DNA of 55,247 nucleotides from Deltaproteobacteria bacterium (lineage in GTDB: Bacteria > Desulfobacterota > DSM-4660 > Desulfatiglandales > B25-G16). The DNA is taken from positions 1 to 55,247 of the forward strand of contig JAFDDT010000005.1 in the NCBI GenBank assembly GCA_019310725.1. The letters are read 5' to 3'. Every line of letters begins with the position of its first letter. Positions within the stretch are counted from its first letter, which is position 1. Under the pieces are notes generated by a model, which saw only the letters and a list, made by a program, of their open reading frames with translations, did not search any database and was not told the origin of the DNA. Positions 32,289 through 41,460 of the stretch are shown here, in pieces. The position numbers were made by a program, and so were the translations under genes.

Positions 32289-34616
32289 CTACATACACAC
32301 CCTTCTCACCTGCTTCATGTCGGTTAGGCCAAGAAACACCTTTCTGATCCCGTCTTGCATCAAGGTTGTCATGCCATCGGCTATGGCCTGGTTTCTTATT
32401 TCCACCATGGGGGCCTTGGTCTGAATCAAGGTCTTCATCTCGGGAGTGCCAACCAGCAGTTCATGGATTCCCATTCTTCCTTTATAGCCAATATTTTGAC
32501 AATTTGAACAACCTTTGGCCCTGAAAAAGACTAAATCATCAGTGTAGGAGATATTCAGGGCATCAAAATCACCATTATACGCTCTGACCAGTGCGTCAAA
32601 CTCCTCTCGTGACGGGTGGTATTCCTCTTTGCAATCCTTGCACAGGGTTCTCACCAGCCTCTGGGCAAGGATTCCTAAAAGGGCATCGGCGAAATTGAAG
32701 GGATCCATTCCCATATCCAGCATGCGGGTGATTGTTTCAGGTGCACTGTTGGTGTGAAGGGTAGAGAAGACCAGATGCCCGGTAAGAGAGGCTTCGATTC
32801 CGGTAGATAGGGTCTCGTGATCCCTCATCTCCCCGACCATGATCACGTCCGGATCGGCCCTCAGGAATGCCCTCATTGCAGCTGCAAAATCAAGTCCTAT
32901 CTTTGGATGAATCTGAACCTGTCGCAGGCCTTCCTGTGTGATTTCCACCGGGTCTTCAGCAGTCCATATCTTTGTCTCCGTTTTATTGATATACCGCAGC
33001 GCGGAATGGAGTGTGGTGGTTTTCCCGCTACCGGTTGGACCAACACAGAGGACAACCCCGTAAGGCCTGGTTATAACGTCGATAAAGGCATTGTACGTTT
33101 TCTCGCTCATTCCCATCTGATCCAGCGCCATCGGTTCCCCGGTGGGCAGCAGCCTCATAACAATATCTTCATTTCGTCCTGTGGTAGGTATTGAGGCCAC
33201 CCTCAGTTCAATATCCAGGGGGCCATATTTCTTAAATTTTATCTTTCCGTCTTGCGGCAACCGTCTTTCCGCTATATCCAGATCAGACATGATCTTTATC
33301 CGAGAACAAACTGCATTCTTATAGGTGTAAGGTATAGTCTGGTATACATGGCATGCTCCATCGATCCTGAACCTGATAACCGCATCTGCCTTACCCATCC
33401 TCGGCTCTATATGAATATCAGAGGCCCCCCTGTTATAGGCATCGATGATCGTTTTACTCACAAGCCTGACAATAGCGCCATCTTCTTCAGTAACTCCCCC
33501 GAGTTCCTCATCATACTCTGCTTCCTCATCCCCGGCAGTCTCTAGCTGACCTAAGATCTCCTCGATACTCCCTGAATCGCCTGAAAGGCCTACCTTCTTG
33601 ATATCAAAAAAGTGGTTAATCATCATAATGATATCTTCTCTTAGCGCTACGCAGAATTCGAAGTCCTTGCCAGGAAGAAGCCGTTTTACCGCATCCTGCC
33701 CAGGCAAATACTCTGGGTTTTCCATTGCTATCACGATCTTTGAGTCAGATTGTCCCACCGGTACAAAGAGATTATCCTTTAAATACTTTGGTCTCAGGCC
33801 TTTGAGAAGTTGCCCCGGGATGACCATTTTTTCATCGAACGCTACAAAGCGGGTGTTATAGAAGGCGGCCAAAGACTTCCCTATGTCGTCCTTAGTGACA
33901 TTGAAGCTATTCATGAGAACACTTTCGGCACTGTCCTTTTTGGTCCTTGCAAGGGCCATTGCCCCTTCCAGATTCTTACGGGTAATGATATTATTTCTTA
34001 TGAGATAATCGAATTTTGTTGCTCTGCCACGTTGCAGTAGCTTTCGATGATTGTAGAAGGCAATTCCTAAAACCTGAGCTATCTCTGTCACATTTTTCTG
34101 GTCTTCCAACGAAAAGTATTTGCCGTTGACTTTGTTGACTAGCTGAATCACACCTAAAAGATATTTCTTGAATTTAACAGGGGCTACTAAGACCTGCTTT
34201 GTTTTATACCCCGTTTTTTCGTCCCAACTGCGGTCAAATGTCAATTCAGGATTTATCCTTTCTAATTCGCTGTCATCATAGGCGTTTACAATGTTTGCCA
34301 TTTTTCCGGAGCTAGCACAATATCCCGCTATGCTTGTATTGGTGATTGGCACCCTTATTTCATTTATCTCCGTGCCTGTCTTGAATCTTGATACAATCTC
34401 CTTACTTGTGCCATCCACTACATAGATGGTGAGCCGGTCTGCAGAAAAGATACCCAGAATGCTCTCCCGCAAATTGATCAATATGTCATCAATGTCCCTG
34501 GAAGAATGGATCTTGTTTGTGATAAAATTAAGGCGCTTACTGAATTCAAGCTCTTTTTGAAGGACCTGTATATTATTAATCTTCTTGTTTGCACTGTCTT
34601 TATTGGGAACTGCCAT
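32289..34616 (-). CDS. GAF-domain PilB/GspE-like secretion ATPase
   Basis: 775 residues. A GAF domain at about 25-185 (LINLRESILGIFSADRLTIY, LLGVIQLVNK), then an MshEN/T2SSE N-terminal domain (about 195-350), then the secretion ATPase from about 375: Walker A GPTGSGKTT, Asp-box and HTNSAPETITRMLDMG, and the zinc-type cysteine motif CKDCKEEYHPSREEF with later CSNCQNIGYKG. No pilin, pilC, pilT or gsp gene is adjacent. The GAF domain suggests a ligand-regulated ATPase, possibly driving a type IV pilus-like or type II secretion machine encoded elsewhere. Confidence 0.9.
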   Translation of the reverse strand: MAVPNKDSANKKINNIQVLQKELEFSKRLNFITNKIHSSRDIDDILINLRESILGIFSADRLTIYVVDGTSKEIVSRFKTGTEINEIRVPITNTSIAGYCASSGKMANIVNAYDDSELERINPELTFDRSWDEKTGYKTKQVLVAPVKFKKYLLGVIQLVNKVNGKYFSLEDQKNVTEIAQVLGIAFYNHRKLLQRGRATKFDYLIRNNIITRKNLEGAMALARTKKDSAESVLMNSFNVTKDDIGKSLAAFYNTRFVAFDEKMVIPGQLLKGLRPKYLKDNLFVPVGQSDSKIVIAMENPEYLPGQDAVKRLLPGKDFEFCVALREDIIMMINHFFDIKKVGLSGDSGSIEEILGQLETAGDEEAEYDEELGGVTEEDGAIVRLVSKTIIDAYNRGASDIHIEPRMGKADAVIRFRIDGACHVYQTIPYTYKNAVCSRIKIMSDLDIAERRLPQDGKIKFKKYGPLDIELRVASIPTTGRNEDIVMRLLPTGEPMALDQMGMSEKTYNAFIDVITRPYGVVLCVGPTGSGKTTTLHSALRYINKTETKIWTAEDPVEITQEGLRQVQIHPKIGLDFAAAMRAFLRADPDVIMVGEMRDHETLSTGIEASLTGHLVFSTLHTNSAPETITRMLDMGMDPFNFADALLGILAQRLVRTLCKDCKEEYHPSREEFDALVRAYNGDFDALNISYTDDLVFFRAKGCSNCQNIGYKGRMGIHELLVGTPEMKTLIQTKAPMVEIRNQAIADGMTTLMQDGIRKVFLGLTDMKQVRRVCM

Positions 34617-34721
34617 GGTATTTAACCTCTTGGCCAGATAATGCTTTCATACCCTTTTAGCATATATCGTAAGTTTTTTACAAATTATTTAGTCTTATTT
34701 TCATAATTTTCCTTGGGTTAC

Positions 34722-35339
34722 ATGATGAGGCACCACCGTATTAGCAAAAACAATCCGCTTGTCCTTGCCTCCATCTCACCGAGACGAAAAGCGATCTTGA
34801 CCCAGATTGGCGTCCCTTTTCAGCCAGTTGGAAGTATGGCTGATGAAACCGTTTGTACCGAGATGAGGGTAGCAGACCTTGCCTGCCAGATGGCAACACG
34901 TAAGGCTGAATCAGTGCAGAGCACCTACAAAAACCGATGGATACTTGGTGCCGATACACTCGTAGCACTCGACAAGCAGGTCTTTGGTAAGCCAAAAGAT
35001 GCTCATGAGTGTCACACGATGCTTCTTTACTTGAGCGGAAGAACTCACAGGGTGATTACTGGATTTTGTGTTATGGATCCGGGAGGCAAGAAAGTACATC
35101 TCGAGGCAATTCTGACAAAAGTAAAGGTAAAGGAACTAAGCAAGTCTGAAATCGAGGGGTACGTAAAAACAGGTGAATCCTTTGGTAAGGCTGCTGCTTA
35201 TGCAATACAAGGGATTGGCTCTTTCATGATAGAGCGACTCAATGGCTCTTACACCAATGTGGTTGGGTTACCTGTGTGTGAAGTAGTACGTGCCCTTATT
35301 AAATGCGGCGCTCTCAAAGGCTTCCCTCTGATAGAATAG
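34722..35339 (+). CDS. maf: Maf-family nucleoside triphosphate pyrophosphatase
   Basis: About 205 residues from ATG 34722 (the track's 34713 is a TTG). LASISPRRKAILTQIG, GADTLVALDKQVFGKP and TGESFGKAAAYAIQGIG are the diagnostic Maf motifs; the family removes abnormal or methylated dNTP/UTP species. Its last 26 bp overlap convergently with the rlmB gene on the other strand. Start codon is uncertain: no clear ribosome-binding site. Confidence 0.93.
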   Translation: MMRHHRISKNNPLVLASISPRRKAILTQIGVPFQPVGSMADETVCTEMRVADLACQMATRKAESVQSTYKNRWILGADTLVALDKQVFGKPKDAHECHTMLLYLSGRTHRVITGFCVMDPGGKKVHLEAILTKVKVKELSKSEIEGYVKTGESFGKAAAYAIQGIGSFMIERLNGSYTNVVGLPVCEVVRALIKCGALKGFPLIE

Positions 35340-36069
35340 CCCCTCTTTGTCTCACAATTTCAGAGAGGATAATTCCCGCTGCAACAGAGACATTAAGTGA
35401 ATTAAGGTGGCCAAATCTCGGTATGCACACCAAATGATGGCACTTGTCCCTGGCTATCCTGCTTACTCCTTTGTCCTCGCTCCCCAACACCAAGACGAGA
35501 TCTCTCCTCCAGTCAAACTCATAAATACGTGTTGTGCTTTCTCCTGCAGCACCAACTATCCAGAAACCTTCATCCCCTAACTCCTTCAGGGTTCTGGCCA
35601 TATTGACTACCCTGGCTACAGGGAGATAGGCCGATCCTCCTGCCGATGACTTGTGAACCGCATCCGTTATAGAGGCAGACCTGTCCATTGGTAAGATGAG
35701 ACCATGAACCCCAAAAAATACAGCGGTTCTTATGAGAGAGCCAAGATTTCCGGTGTCAGTAATGTGATCAGCAGCCAAGAGAAGCCCCCCGTCCTTTCTT
35801 TTACGGGAGATCTTAATCAGGTCCTCTAGATGGAAATAACGGTAGGCGCCTAAAATGCCGATTATACCTTGGTGTGGGGAGCCAGGTGCGAGTTTATCCA
35901 GATAGATCCTATCTTTGAATTTGATTGGAACGCTTTTCTCTCGGGCCAGATCGAGTATTTCCTTCAGCCGTTCAATTTTTCTTCCTTTGGCAATAAACAG
36001 CTCAACTATTCCCTTATCTTCTCTAATGTTTTCCCTTACGGCGTTTATACCAGACACAATCTGCTGCAT
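35314..36069 (-). CDS. rlmB: TrmH-family RNA 2'-O-methyltransferase (RlmB-like)
   Basis: 251 residues. The N-terminal RNA-binding part starts IVSGINAVRENIREDKG, followed by the SPOUT knot: LAADHITDTGNLGSLIRTAVFFG, LVLGSEDKGVSRI and SLNVSVAAGIILSE. RlmB methylates G2251 of 23S rRNA. It is last in the yicC-remA-gmk group and converges with maf. Confidence 0.92.
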   Translation of the reverse strand: MQQIVSGINAVRENIREDKGIVELFIAKGRKIERLKEILDLAREKSVPIKFKDRIYLDKLAPGSPHQGIIGILGAYRYFHLEDLIKISRKRKDGGLLLAADHITDTGNLGSLIRTAVFFGVHGLILPMDRSASITDAVHKSSAGGSAYLPVARVVNMARTLKELGDEGFWIVGAAGESTTRIYEFDWRRDLVLVLGSEDKGVSRIARDKCHHLVCIPRFGHLNSLNVSVAAGIILSEIVRQRGAILSEGSL

Positions 36070-36088
36070 TGCTCAATACAAGGATAAA

Positions 36089-36712
36089 TTACCCCATGTG
36101 AAAAACCTCGTGAACGAGCGGAAAACGTCTCTCAGTCCGGGCCCTTTGGGCAACAATAATTCCCTCTACTTCCCTTGCCGCTTGATTGAGATCATCGTTG
36201 ATAATGAGGAAATCATAACCTCTACATTTTCTTATTTCCTCTACAGCCTTTTCCATGCGTAATGCTATATTTGTGTCGTCTTGCGCTGATCTCCTCTGCA
36301 GTCTCTCTTGAAGAATCTTTAGTGAAGGCGGGAGAATGAAAATCAATGTTGCTTCTGGAAATTGTTTTTTTATTTCTTGAGCTCCCTGGATATCAAGATC
36401 TAACAGGAGGTCTTTGCCAGATGATAATGTGCTCTCTACGCCTGACACAGAGGTTCCGTAGAGGTGATCATAGACAATAGCCCACTCAGCAAATTCATGA
36501 GCCTCGATCATCTTTTCAAAATCTTCCCTGGTAACAAAGCAATAATGCACTCCGTTAATTTCCCCTCTGCGGGGTGGTCGCGTAGTATGAGAAACGGAAT
36601 AGCCAATCCCCTCTACCTTTTTCCTTATGATATCTATTATTGTTGTCTTTCCGGTTCCCGAGGGCGCGGTGACTACAAAAAGTTCTCCTTTTTTAGGCAA
36701 TAGCACCTTCAT
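36089..36712 (-). CDS. gmk: Guanylate kinase
   Basis: 207 residues. P-loop VTAPSGTGKTT near residues 13-23, GMP-binding SHTTRPPRRGEINGVHY, and LLDLDIQGAQEIK. Converts GMP to GDP. It is placed between remA and rlmB, 23 bp after remA, as in the yicC-remA-gmk synteny known from many bacteria. Confidence 0.97.
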   Translation of the reverse strand: MKVLLPKKGELFVVTAPSGTGKTTIIDIIRKKVEGIGYSVSHTTRPPRRGEINGVHYCFVTREDFEKMIEAHEFAEWAIVYDHLYGTSVSGVESTLSSGKDLLLDLDIQGAQEIKKQFPEATLIFILPPSLKILQERLQRRSAQDDTNIALRMEKAVEEIRKCRGYDFLIINDDLNQAAREVEGIIVAQRARTERRFPLVHEVFHMG

Positions 36713-36735
36713 AACAGTATTCTCATGGGCCTATG

Positions 36736-37005
36736 CTATACTAAGTCCTCCCTCCGTAATGTCCCGTTTGGAGAAAATCTCTGGGCTATTGTTTCAGATT
36801 GTACTGCGCACAGAATGACATGATTACTATCAGTTATTATCACTGATCTTGTTCTTCTCCCCTGCGTTGCATCAACAAGCCTCTTGTCATCTTTGGCCTC
36901 TTCCCGAAGCCGTCTAACAGGTGCCGAAGATGGCGATATAATGGCTACAACTCTGTTTGATACAAGGAAGTTCCCAAAGCCGATATTGAGTAAACTTGGG
37001 TCCAT
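36736..37005 (-). CDS. remA: RemA-family (DUF370) DNA-binding protein
   Basis: 89 residues matching DUF370: [52 protein letters not shown]. In Bacillus RemA is an oligomeric DNA-binding activator of matrix genes. Here it sits in the same yicC-remA-gmk order although this genome is Gram-negative with LPS genes; its target is unknown. Confidence 0.93.
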   Translation of the reverse strand: MDPSLLNIGFGNFLVSNRVVAIISPSSAPVRRLREEAKDDKRLVDATQGRRTRSVIITDSNHVILCAVQSETIAQRFSPNGTLRREDLV

Positions 37006-37023
37006 AACGCCTCTCTCCCATAT

Positions 37024-37044
37024 TTAAGTGAGCTAAAGTGCCTA
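37024..37044. repeat. Dispersed TTAAGTGASCTAAAGTGCCTA motif, copy 1
   Basis: TTAAGTGAGCTAAAGTGCCT between remA and yicC. A second copy, differing at one base, lies at 46573-46596 after the Trm112 gene. Confidence 0.55.
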
Positions 37045-37920
37045 TTCCACGTTTTGAATCTGCTCCCTCAACTTTTCCAACTCAGCCTTAATCTCAACTG
37101 TCCGCTGCGAAATAAAGGAGTCTGCAGCCTTAGATCCAATAGTATTAGCCTCTCGATTTACCTCTTGCAGGAGAAATTCCAGCCTCCTTCCCACAACATC
37201 ATTGTGATTCATGTAATTTCTAAACTGCTCCAGGTGGCTTCGTATCCGAACCAGTTCCTCAGTAATATCAGACCGTTCTGCCATAAACGCTACTTCTTGA
37301 ACCAATCGATCTTCCGTTATCTCAAGATTCTTCACTAATTTCTGGATCTTCTCTATCAGTTTATCTCTGTAACCATCAATTGCTCCTTTACTTTGATTGC
37401 TTATATCATTGATATAGCATTTAATGTTCTTTAGCCTAACCAGCAAATCTTTCTCTATAACCTTTCCTTCATTTAGCCTCATGGCATCTAACGAGAGCAA
37501 GGCCTTATCTATAACCTCTCTCAAATCAGGCCACATTTTCTCGATATCCACATTCTCTTGTTTCATGATAATCGTGTCTTTCAGTTGAGAGAAAACAGCG
37601 AGATCTATAGGTTGATCGCAACCGAGTTCCCTGTTGAGCTCGTTGAAGACAGTAATGTAGGCCCTAACCAACGGCTTGTTAAGCTCGAGCTCTATATTAT
37701 TACCGCTATTGTTTTTCATCTGAATGGATATCTCTATCCTACCTCTTTTTAAGGTGGAAGAAATCATGGGCTTAATCCTGTCTTCCAGTGGTTGAAGAAT
37801 CTGCGGGAGTCTCAGAATAATTTCTCGATACCGACCGTTTACCGACTTCATTTCTGCGACAAACGCGGTGTTTCCTTTCACCGACTCTGCCCTGCCATAC
37901 GCAGTCATACTCCTAAGCAT
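37042..37920 (-). CDS. yicC: YicC-family RNase-like protein
   Basis: 292 residues. It begins MLRSMTAYGRAES, the family signature (M-TG/A-YG), with SVNGRYREIILRLP and a C-terminal VGRRLEFLLQEVNREANTIG plus AADSFISQRTVEIKAELEKL. YicC proteins have recently been described as endoribonucleases. It overlaps the DUF4416 gene by 8 bp and is followed by remA. Confidence 0.95.
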   Translation of the reverse strand: MLRSMTAYGRAESVKGNTAFVAEMKSVNGRYREIILRLPQILQPLEDRIKPMISSTLKRGRIEISIQMKNNSGNNIELELNKPLVRAYITVFNELNRELGCDQPIDLAVFSQLKDTIIMKQENVDIEKMWPDLREVIDKALLSLDAMRLNEGKVIEKDLLVRLKNIKCYINDISNQSKGAIDGYRDKLIEKIQKLVKNLEITEDRLVQEVAFMAERSDITEELVRIRSHLEQFRNYMNHNDVVGRRLEFLLQEVNREANTIGSKAADSFISQRTVEIKAELEKLREQIQNVE

Positions 37921-38458
37921 GGTTATCTTTTTCCTCTTGTCTCAAATGGTGCAAATATCCAGCCCTCACCATATTGAAATACCGGATAACCTTTTCATCT
38001 GCATAATCAGGGTATGTCCATACAAGAGGCATAAAGGTGCCGGCATGAAATATCAGGGTGAGGTCTGCATATGTCCCCTTGTCTAAGTAGATCCTGTGGG
38101 TATAGTTTTTGCCAGTAGCAAGCACTAGTCGTTCTAAAGATATATAGCCCGGATCAATGTTAATCCTTCTCTTTTTTCTTGCTAAATGTACATTTTCAAT
38201 GGCATTGGTCAATAGTTTTATATCTACAAGGGAGTCTGGAGAGATCAGTTTCGAAAAAGATACGAATCGCCTAAATAGAGGCCACCCCATCTCTCTTGCA
38301 TAGTATTCTGTTCTGTCAAACACCAATTTCTCGCTCACCCAGTCGACAGAGCCGAAATAGCCCTCCATCTGTTTTATGGCATTTTTTATCAATTGATCTT
38401 CTGCTGAAAAGAGACTGCTTATCAACTTTACCTTTGGTGATTCCTTCGGGATGCTCAT
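37913..38458 (-). CDS. DUF4416 family protein
   Basis: 181 residues of a conserved deltaproteobacterial family, function unknown. Typical stretches are KLISSLFSAEDQLIKNA, DWVSEKLVFDRTEYYAREMG (with conserved F-x-x-T-x-Y-Y) and NIDPGYISLERLVLATGK, then RIYLDKGTYADLTLIF. It overlaps yicC by 8 bp and follows the heptose kinase gene, so it is in the same transcript. No membrane segments. Confidence 0.85.
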   Translation of the reverse strand: MSIPKESPKVKLISSLFSAEDQLIKNAIKQMEGYFGSVDWVSEKLVFDRTEYYAREMGWPLFRRFVSFSKLISPDSLVDIKLLTNAIENVHLARKKRRINIDPGYISLERLVLATGKNYTHRIYLDKGTYADLTLIFHAGTFMPLVWTYPDYADEKVIRYFNMVRAGYLHHLRQEEKDNHA

Positions 38459-38486
38459 GACTCGTTATTGGTCACTCATTTCTCGT

Positions 38487-39518
38487 CTACTCTTTCTGCT
38501 TACCTCCCCCCTGCTCCTTACCACTATCAAGACGAGAAGCAACTAACTCCTTGAGACCATCTAGCCTGACTGCAGATGTGCCTATCTCGGCAACCACTAA
38601 GCCTGCCGCCAGATTAGAGAGATAGGCAGCGGCTCTGAGATCCAACCCCGAAGTAATGCCGAGGGTAAGCATGGCGATGACCGTATCCCCGGCACCAGTC
38701 ACGTCATATACCTTTCTTGCTACTGATTCTATATGTGTTATGCTGCCATCTTCCTCAAAGAGGGTCATTCCATCAGCTCCTCTCGTTATCAAAACTGCCC
38801 TGCAGCTTTCGTTACTGAGGAGTTTTTTTCCACTTTCTAACAAACCCTTCTCGTCTTCTATCTCCATGCCTGCTATTGCTGCTGCCTCATTATGGTTGGG
38901 TGTGATAATCGTTACCTCTTTATAGAGGGGAAAATTCTTCACATTGGGATCTACTGTCACCGGCAAATTACACTCTGAAATGACGCTTCTGAGGCCATCC
39001 ATAAGCTGGGAAGACACGACACCCTTTCCATAATCTGACACAATAATAGCAGAGAGATCCCTCTTTGTTTTATGAATGAAATCAAGGATACGATTAGTTG
39101 TCTCTGGTTTCACCAAACCTATTTTCTCCCGGTCGTACCTCACAACCTGTTGAGCATGAGCAATAATTCTTGTTTTGACGGTTGTAGGTCTACCATGCTC
39201 CACAATAATTCCATCAACATTAACACCTAATTCCTCTAATTTTGCGGTAAGTTCTCTTCCTCTAGAATCATTGCCCACAACGCCGCATAAGAAAACATTT
39301 CCACCTGAAGCAACAATGTTGTTCACAACATTGGCAGCACCTCCCAGCATTGTGGTCTCATGTTCAACCCCAACCACAGGTACCGGCGCCTCAGGGGAAA
39401 TCCTTGAAACCTTTCCCCAGATAAATTGATCTAATATAATATCGCCAACAACCAGTATCCTTGATCTTCCGAAATTATCAATTCCCCTTTTAAGATACTC
39501 CCTATCCATACTTTCCAT
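38487..39518 (-). CDS. hldE1: D-glycero-beta-D-manno-heptose-7-phosphate kinase (HldE kinase domain)
   Basis: 343 residues of the ribokinase/PfkB superfamily. GGAANVVNNI near residue 60, DYGKGVVS, DPNVKNFPLYK and the phosphate-binding anion hole DVTGAGDTVIAML are canonical. It is the kinase half only; the adenylyltransferase half found in E. coli HldE is missing and no rfaE2 gene is in the window. It makes heptose-1,7-bisphosphate for LPS inner core. First gene of the minus-strand group ending in rlmB. Confidence 0.93.
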   Translation of the reverse strand: MESMDREYLKRGIDNFGRSRILVVGDIILDQFIWGKVSRISPEAPVPVVGVEHETTMLGGAANVVNNIVASGGNVFLCGVVGNDSRGRELTAKLEELGVNVDGIIVEHGRPTTVKTRIIAHAQQVVRYDREKIGLVKPETTNRILDFIHKTKRDLSAIIVSDYGKGVVSSQLMDGLRSVISECNLPVTVDPNVKNFPLYKEVTIITPNHNEAAAIAGMEIEDEKGLLESGKKLLSNESCRAVLITRGADGMTLFEEDGSITHIESVARKVYDVTGAGDTVIAMLTLGITSGLDLRAAAYLSNLAAGLVVAEIGTSAVRLDGLKELVASRLDSGKEQGGGKQKE

Positions 39519-39898
39519 AGCTAGATACCACTATTTTCCAGTCGCATCAAATGGTACACACTATCCTCGGCAGATGTGCCCCCCGTAGCTGTATAACCCC
39601 ACAAAACAATTCCACATCAACAATCTATCGGAATATAAAATCATATAACATATACTCACTGTTGGATAAAGTGAAAATGAGGGTCTGTCGAAATTCTCAA
39701 ACGCAACCTCAAAACCATATTAGCTTTGGTGCAAGCTCTCAGCCAGGTTTCTTGACTTTATTCCTGTTATGGGGCATCCTAGCAGTGTGCAGGATTTGCT
39801 CTAGATTACTGCCTGTCTTCGGTTCCCTGCTTCGGTATTCCTCAATAATTGATTGCCGGTGGTAATCATCAAGGTAACCAAGGATCTCGTGGATCAAA
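39519..39898. other. 380-bp divergent intergenic region
   Basis: Between divergent hldE1 and the methyltransferase gene. It must hold promoters for both directions, but I see no convincing -35/-10 pair, hairpin or repeat. Track ORF 39551..39865 has no recognisable content. Confidence 0.5.
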
Positions 39899-40675
39899 AT
39901 GGCTAAATTACTTAGAAGGAGATTTCCAAAGTCATATAAAATGTATCAAGAGGCAATAGGCGAAGTGTACTATGAGTTTTTGAGTATGGGACCACTCGTA
40001 AGACAGCTCTCAAAGAAACGGCTTCACCAGGTAGAACTGGCCCATGAAGACCCCTGGGAGGTAGTGAAGCGTTTTGCCGGAATAGGTCTATATCACACAA
40101 TCGCGCCTGTTCAGATCGAATCCGAGATTACCGAGCTTTTTCATATTGTGAAAAAGGTGAATCCAAAAGTCATATGTGAAATAGGCACCGATAAGGGCGG
40201 AACGCTGTATCTCTGGTCTAAAGCTATACAACCAGATGGTCTAATAATCAGCATAGATCTACCCAGAACATACAGAAGATCTCTCAACCGTTTCTTTCAC
40301 TCAGCCTTCTTTGAGAGCCAGCACATCTATTTTCTGAGGGAAAACTCTCAATCATTTGCATGTCAAGCAAGGGTTCAGAAAATTCTGGGTGGAAAACAAA
40401 TTGATTTTTTATTTATTGACGCCGATCATTCTTATGAGGGCGTGAAGAAAGATTTTCAATTATACTCCCCATTTGTTAGGAGATCTGGGGTTATAGCATT
40501 TCATGATATTCTGGATGATTGTGGTGTTGATAAGTTTTGGTCTGAAATAAGATCAGACTGCAATCATATTGAAATAGTGGAAGATTATGCGCAACAGTGT
40601 GCTGGCATAGGAATACTATATCATGAACCGGAAAATCGGCCAGAGCAATCTATTGTGGGACTTTCTACTATATAA
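39899..40675 (+). CDS. SAM-dependent methyltransferase / cephalosporin hydroxylase-like (Methyltransf_24 type)
   Basis: 258 residues. SAM-binding core VICEIGTDKGGTLYLWSKAI with later LIISIDLP; IDFLFIDADHSYEGVKKDF is the family hallmark, followed by GVIAFHDI. Such proteins are common in surface polysaccharide clusters as sugar O-methyltransferases. It begins a plus-strand glycan group of five genes. No good ribosome-binding site, so the start is only moderately firm. Confidence 0.8.
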   Translation: MAKLLRRRFPKSYKMYQEAIGEVYYEFLSMGPLVRQLSKKRLHQVELAHEDPWEVVKRFAGIGLYHTIAPVQIESEITELFHIVKKVNPKVICEIGTDKGGTLYLWSKAIQPDGLIISIDLPRTYRRSLNRFFHSAFFESQHIYFLRENSQSFACQARVQKILGGKQIDFLFIDADHSYEGVKKDFQLYSPFVRRSGVIAFHDILDDCGVDKFWSEIRSDCNHIEIVEDYAQQCAGIGILYHEPENRPEQSIVGLSTI

Positions 40676-40692
40676 AATCTATCATATCTCCT

Positions 40693-41460
40693 ATGACTAT
40701 ATCGGTCTGCATTATTTGTTTTAATGAGGAACACAATATCAGGAGGTGCCTTGACAGCTCAACATGGGCAGACGAGATAGTGGTTGTTGACTCCGTCAGT
40801 CAGGATAAAACAGTAGCGATTGCAAGAGAATATACGGATAAGGTGTATCAACAGGCATGGCCTGGCTATATGGAACAAAAGAACTTTGCCCTGTCAAAGG
40901 CCCATGGGGACTGGGTATTGAGTTTGGATGCCGATGAAGAGGTAAGCCCTGAACTGCGGGAGGAGATTTTAACTGAGATTCGTAGGCATCACACCAATGA
41001 TGGGTACCGAATACCTCGCCGGTCTTTTTACCAGGGGAGGTGGATAGATCACAGCGGTTTCTACCCTGATAGACAGCTTCGCCTTTTCAGATCTGAATGT
41101 GGTCGCTGGACAGGAGGGCGCGTGCATGAAAAAGTGGAGATAAAAGGGAGCGTCGGTGATCTGAAACATGACCTCTTGCACTATCCCTATAAGGGCACCA
41201 TCTCTGGACAGCTTCAAACCGTAAACAGCTTTTCCAGCCTCCTGGCACAAGACATGTACGCGAAAGGAAAGCAGTATCATCTCTGGTTGCTTGTGGCCCG
41301 TCCAGCATTCAAGTTTCTGGAGGTCTATGTGCTTAAGCTGGGTTTTTTGGATGGCCTTGCCGGCTTTATCATAGCGATTACGTCTGCGTATGCCCTGTTT
41401 GTCCGGTATGTCAAGCTGAGGGAGATAGAGAATCGTTTTGGAAACCAGCCCGCCAAGTGA
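40693..41460 (+). CDS. GT2 glycosyltransferase, WaaE/KdtX-like
   Basis: 255 residues. MTISVCIICFNEEHNIRRCL at the N-terminus, VVVDSVSQDKT, SLDADEEVSPEL (DxD-like), GGRVHEKVEI and a C-terminal hydrophobic segment near LEVYVLKLGFLDGLAGFIIAI. This is the profile of WaaE-type lipopolysaccharide core glucosyltransferases. It overlaps the next GT2 gene by 23 bp. Confidence 0.88.
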   Translation: MTISVCIICFNEEHNIRRCLDSSTWADEIVVVDSVSQDKTVAIAREYTDKVYQQAWPGYMEQKNFALSKAHGDWVLSLDADEEVSPELREEILTEIRRHHTNDGYRIPRRSFYQGRWIDHSGFYPDRQLRLFRSECGRWTGGRVHEKVEIKGSVGDLKHDLLHYPYKGTISGQLQTVNSFSSLLAQDMYAKGKQYHLWLLVARPAFKFLEVYVLKLGFLDGLAGFIIAITSAYALFVRYVKLREIENRFGNQPAK

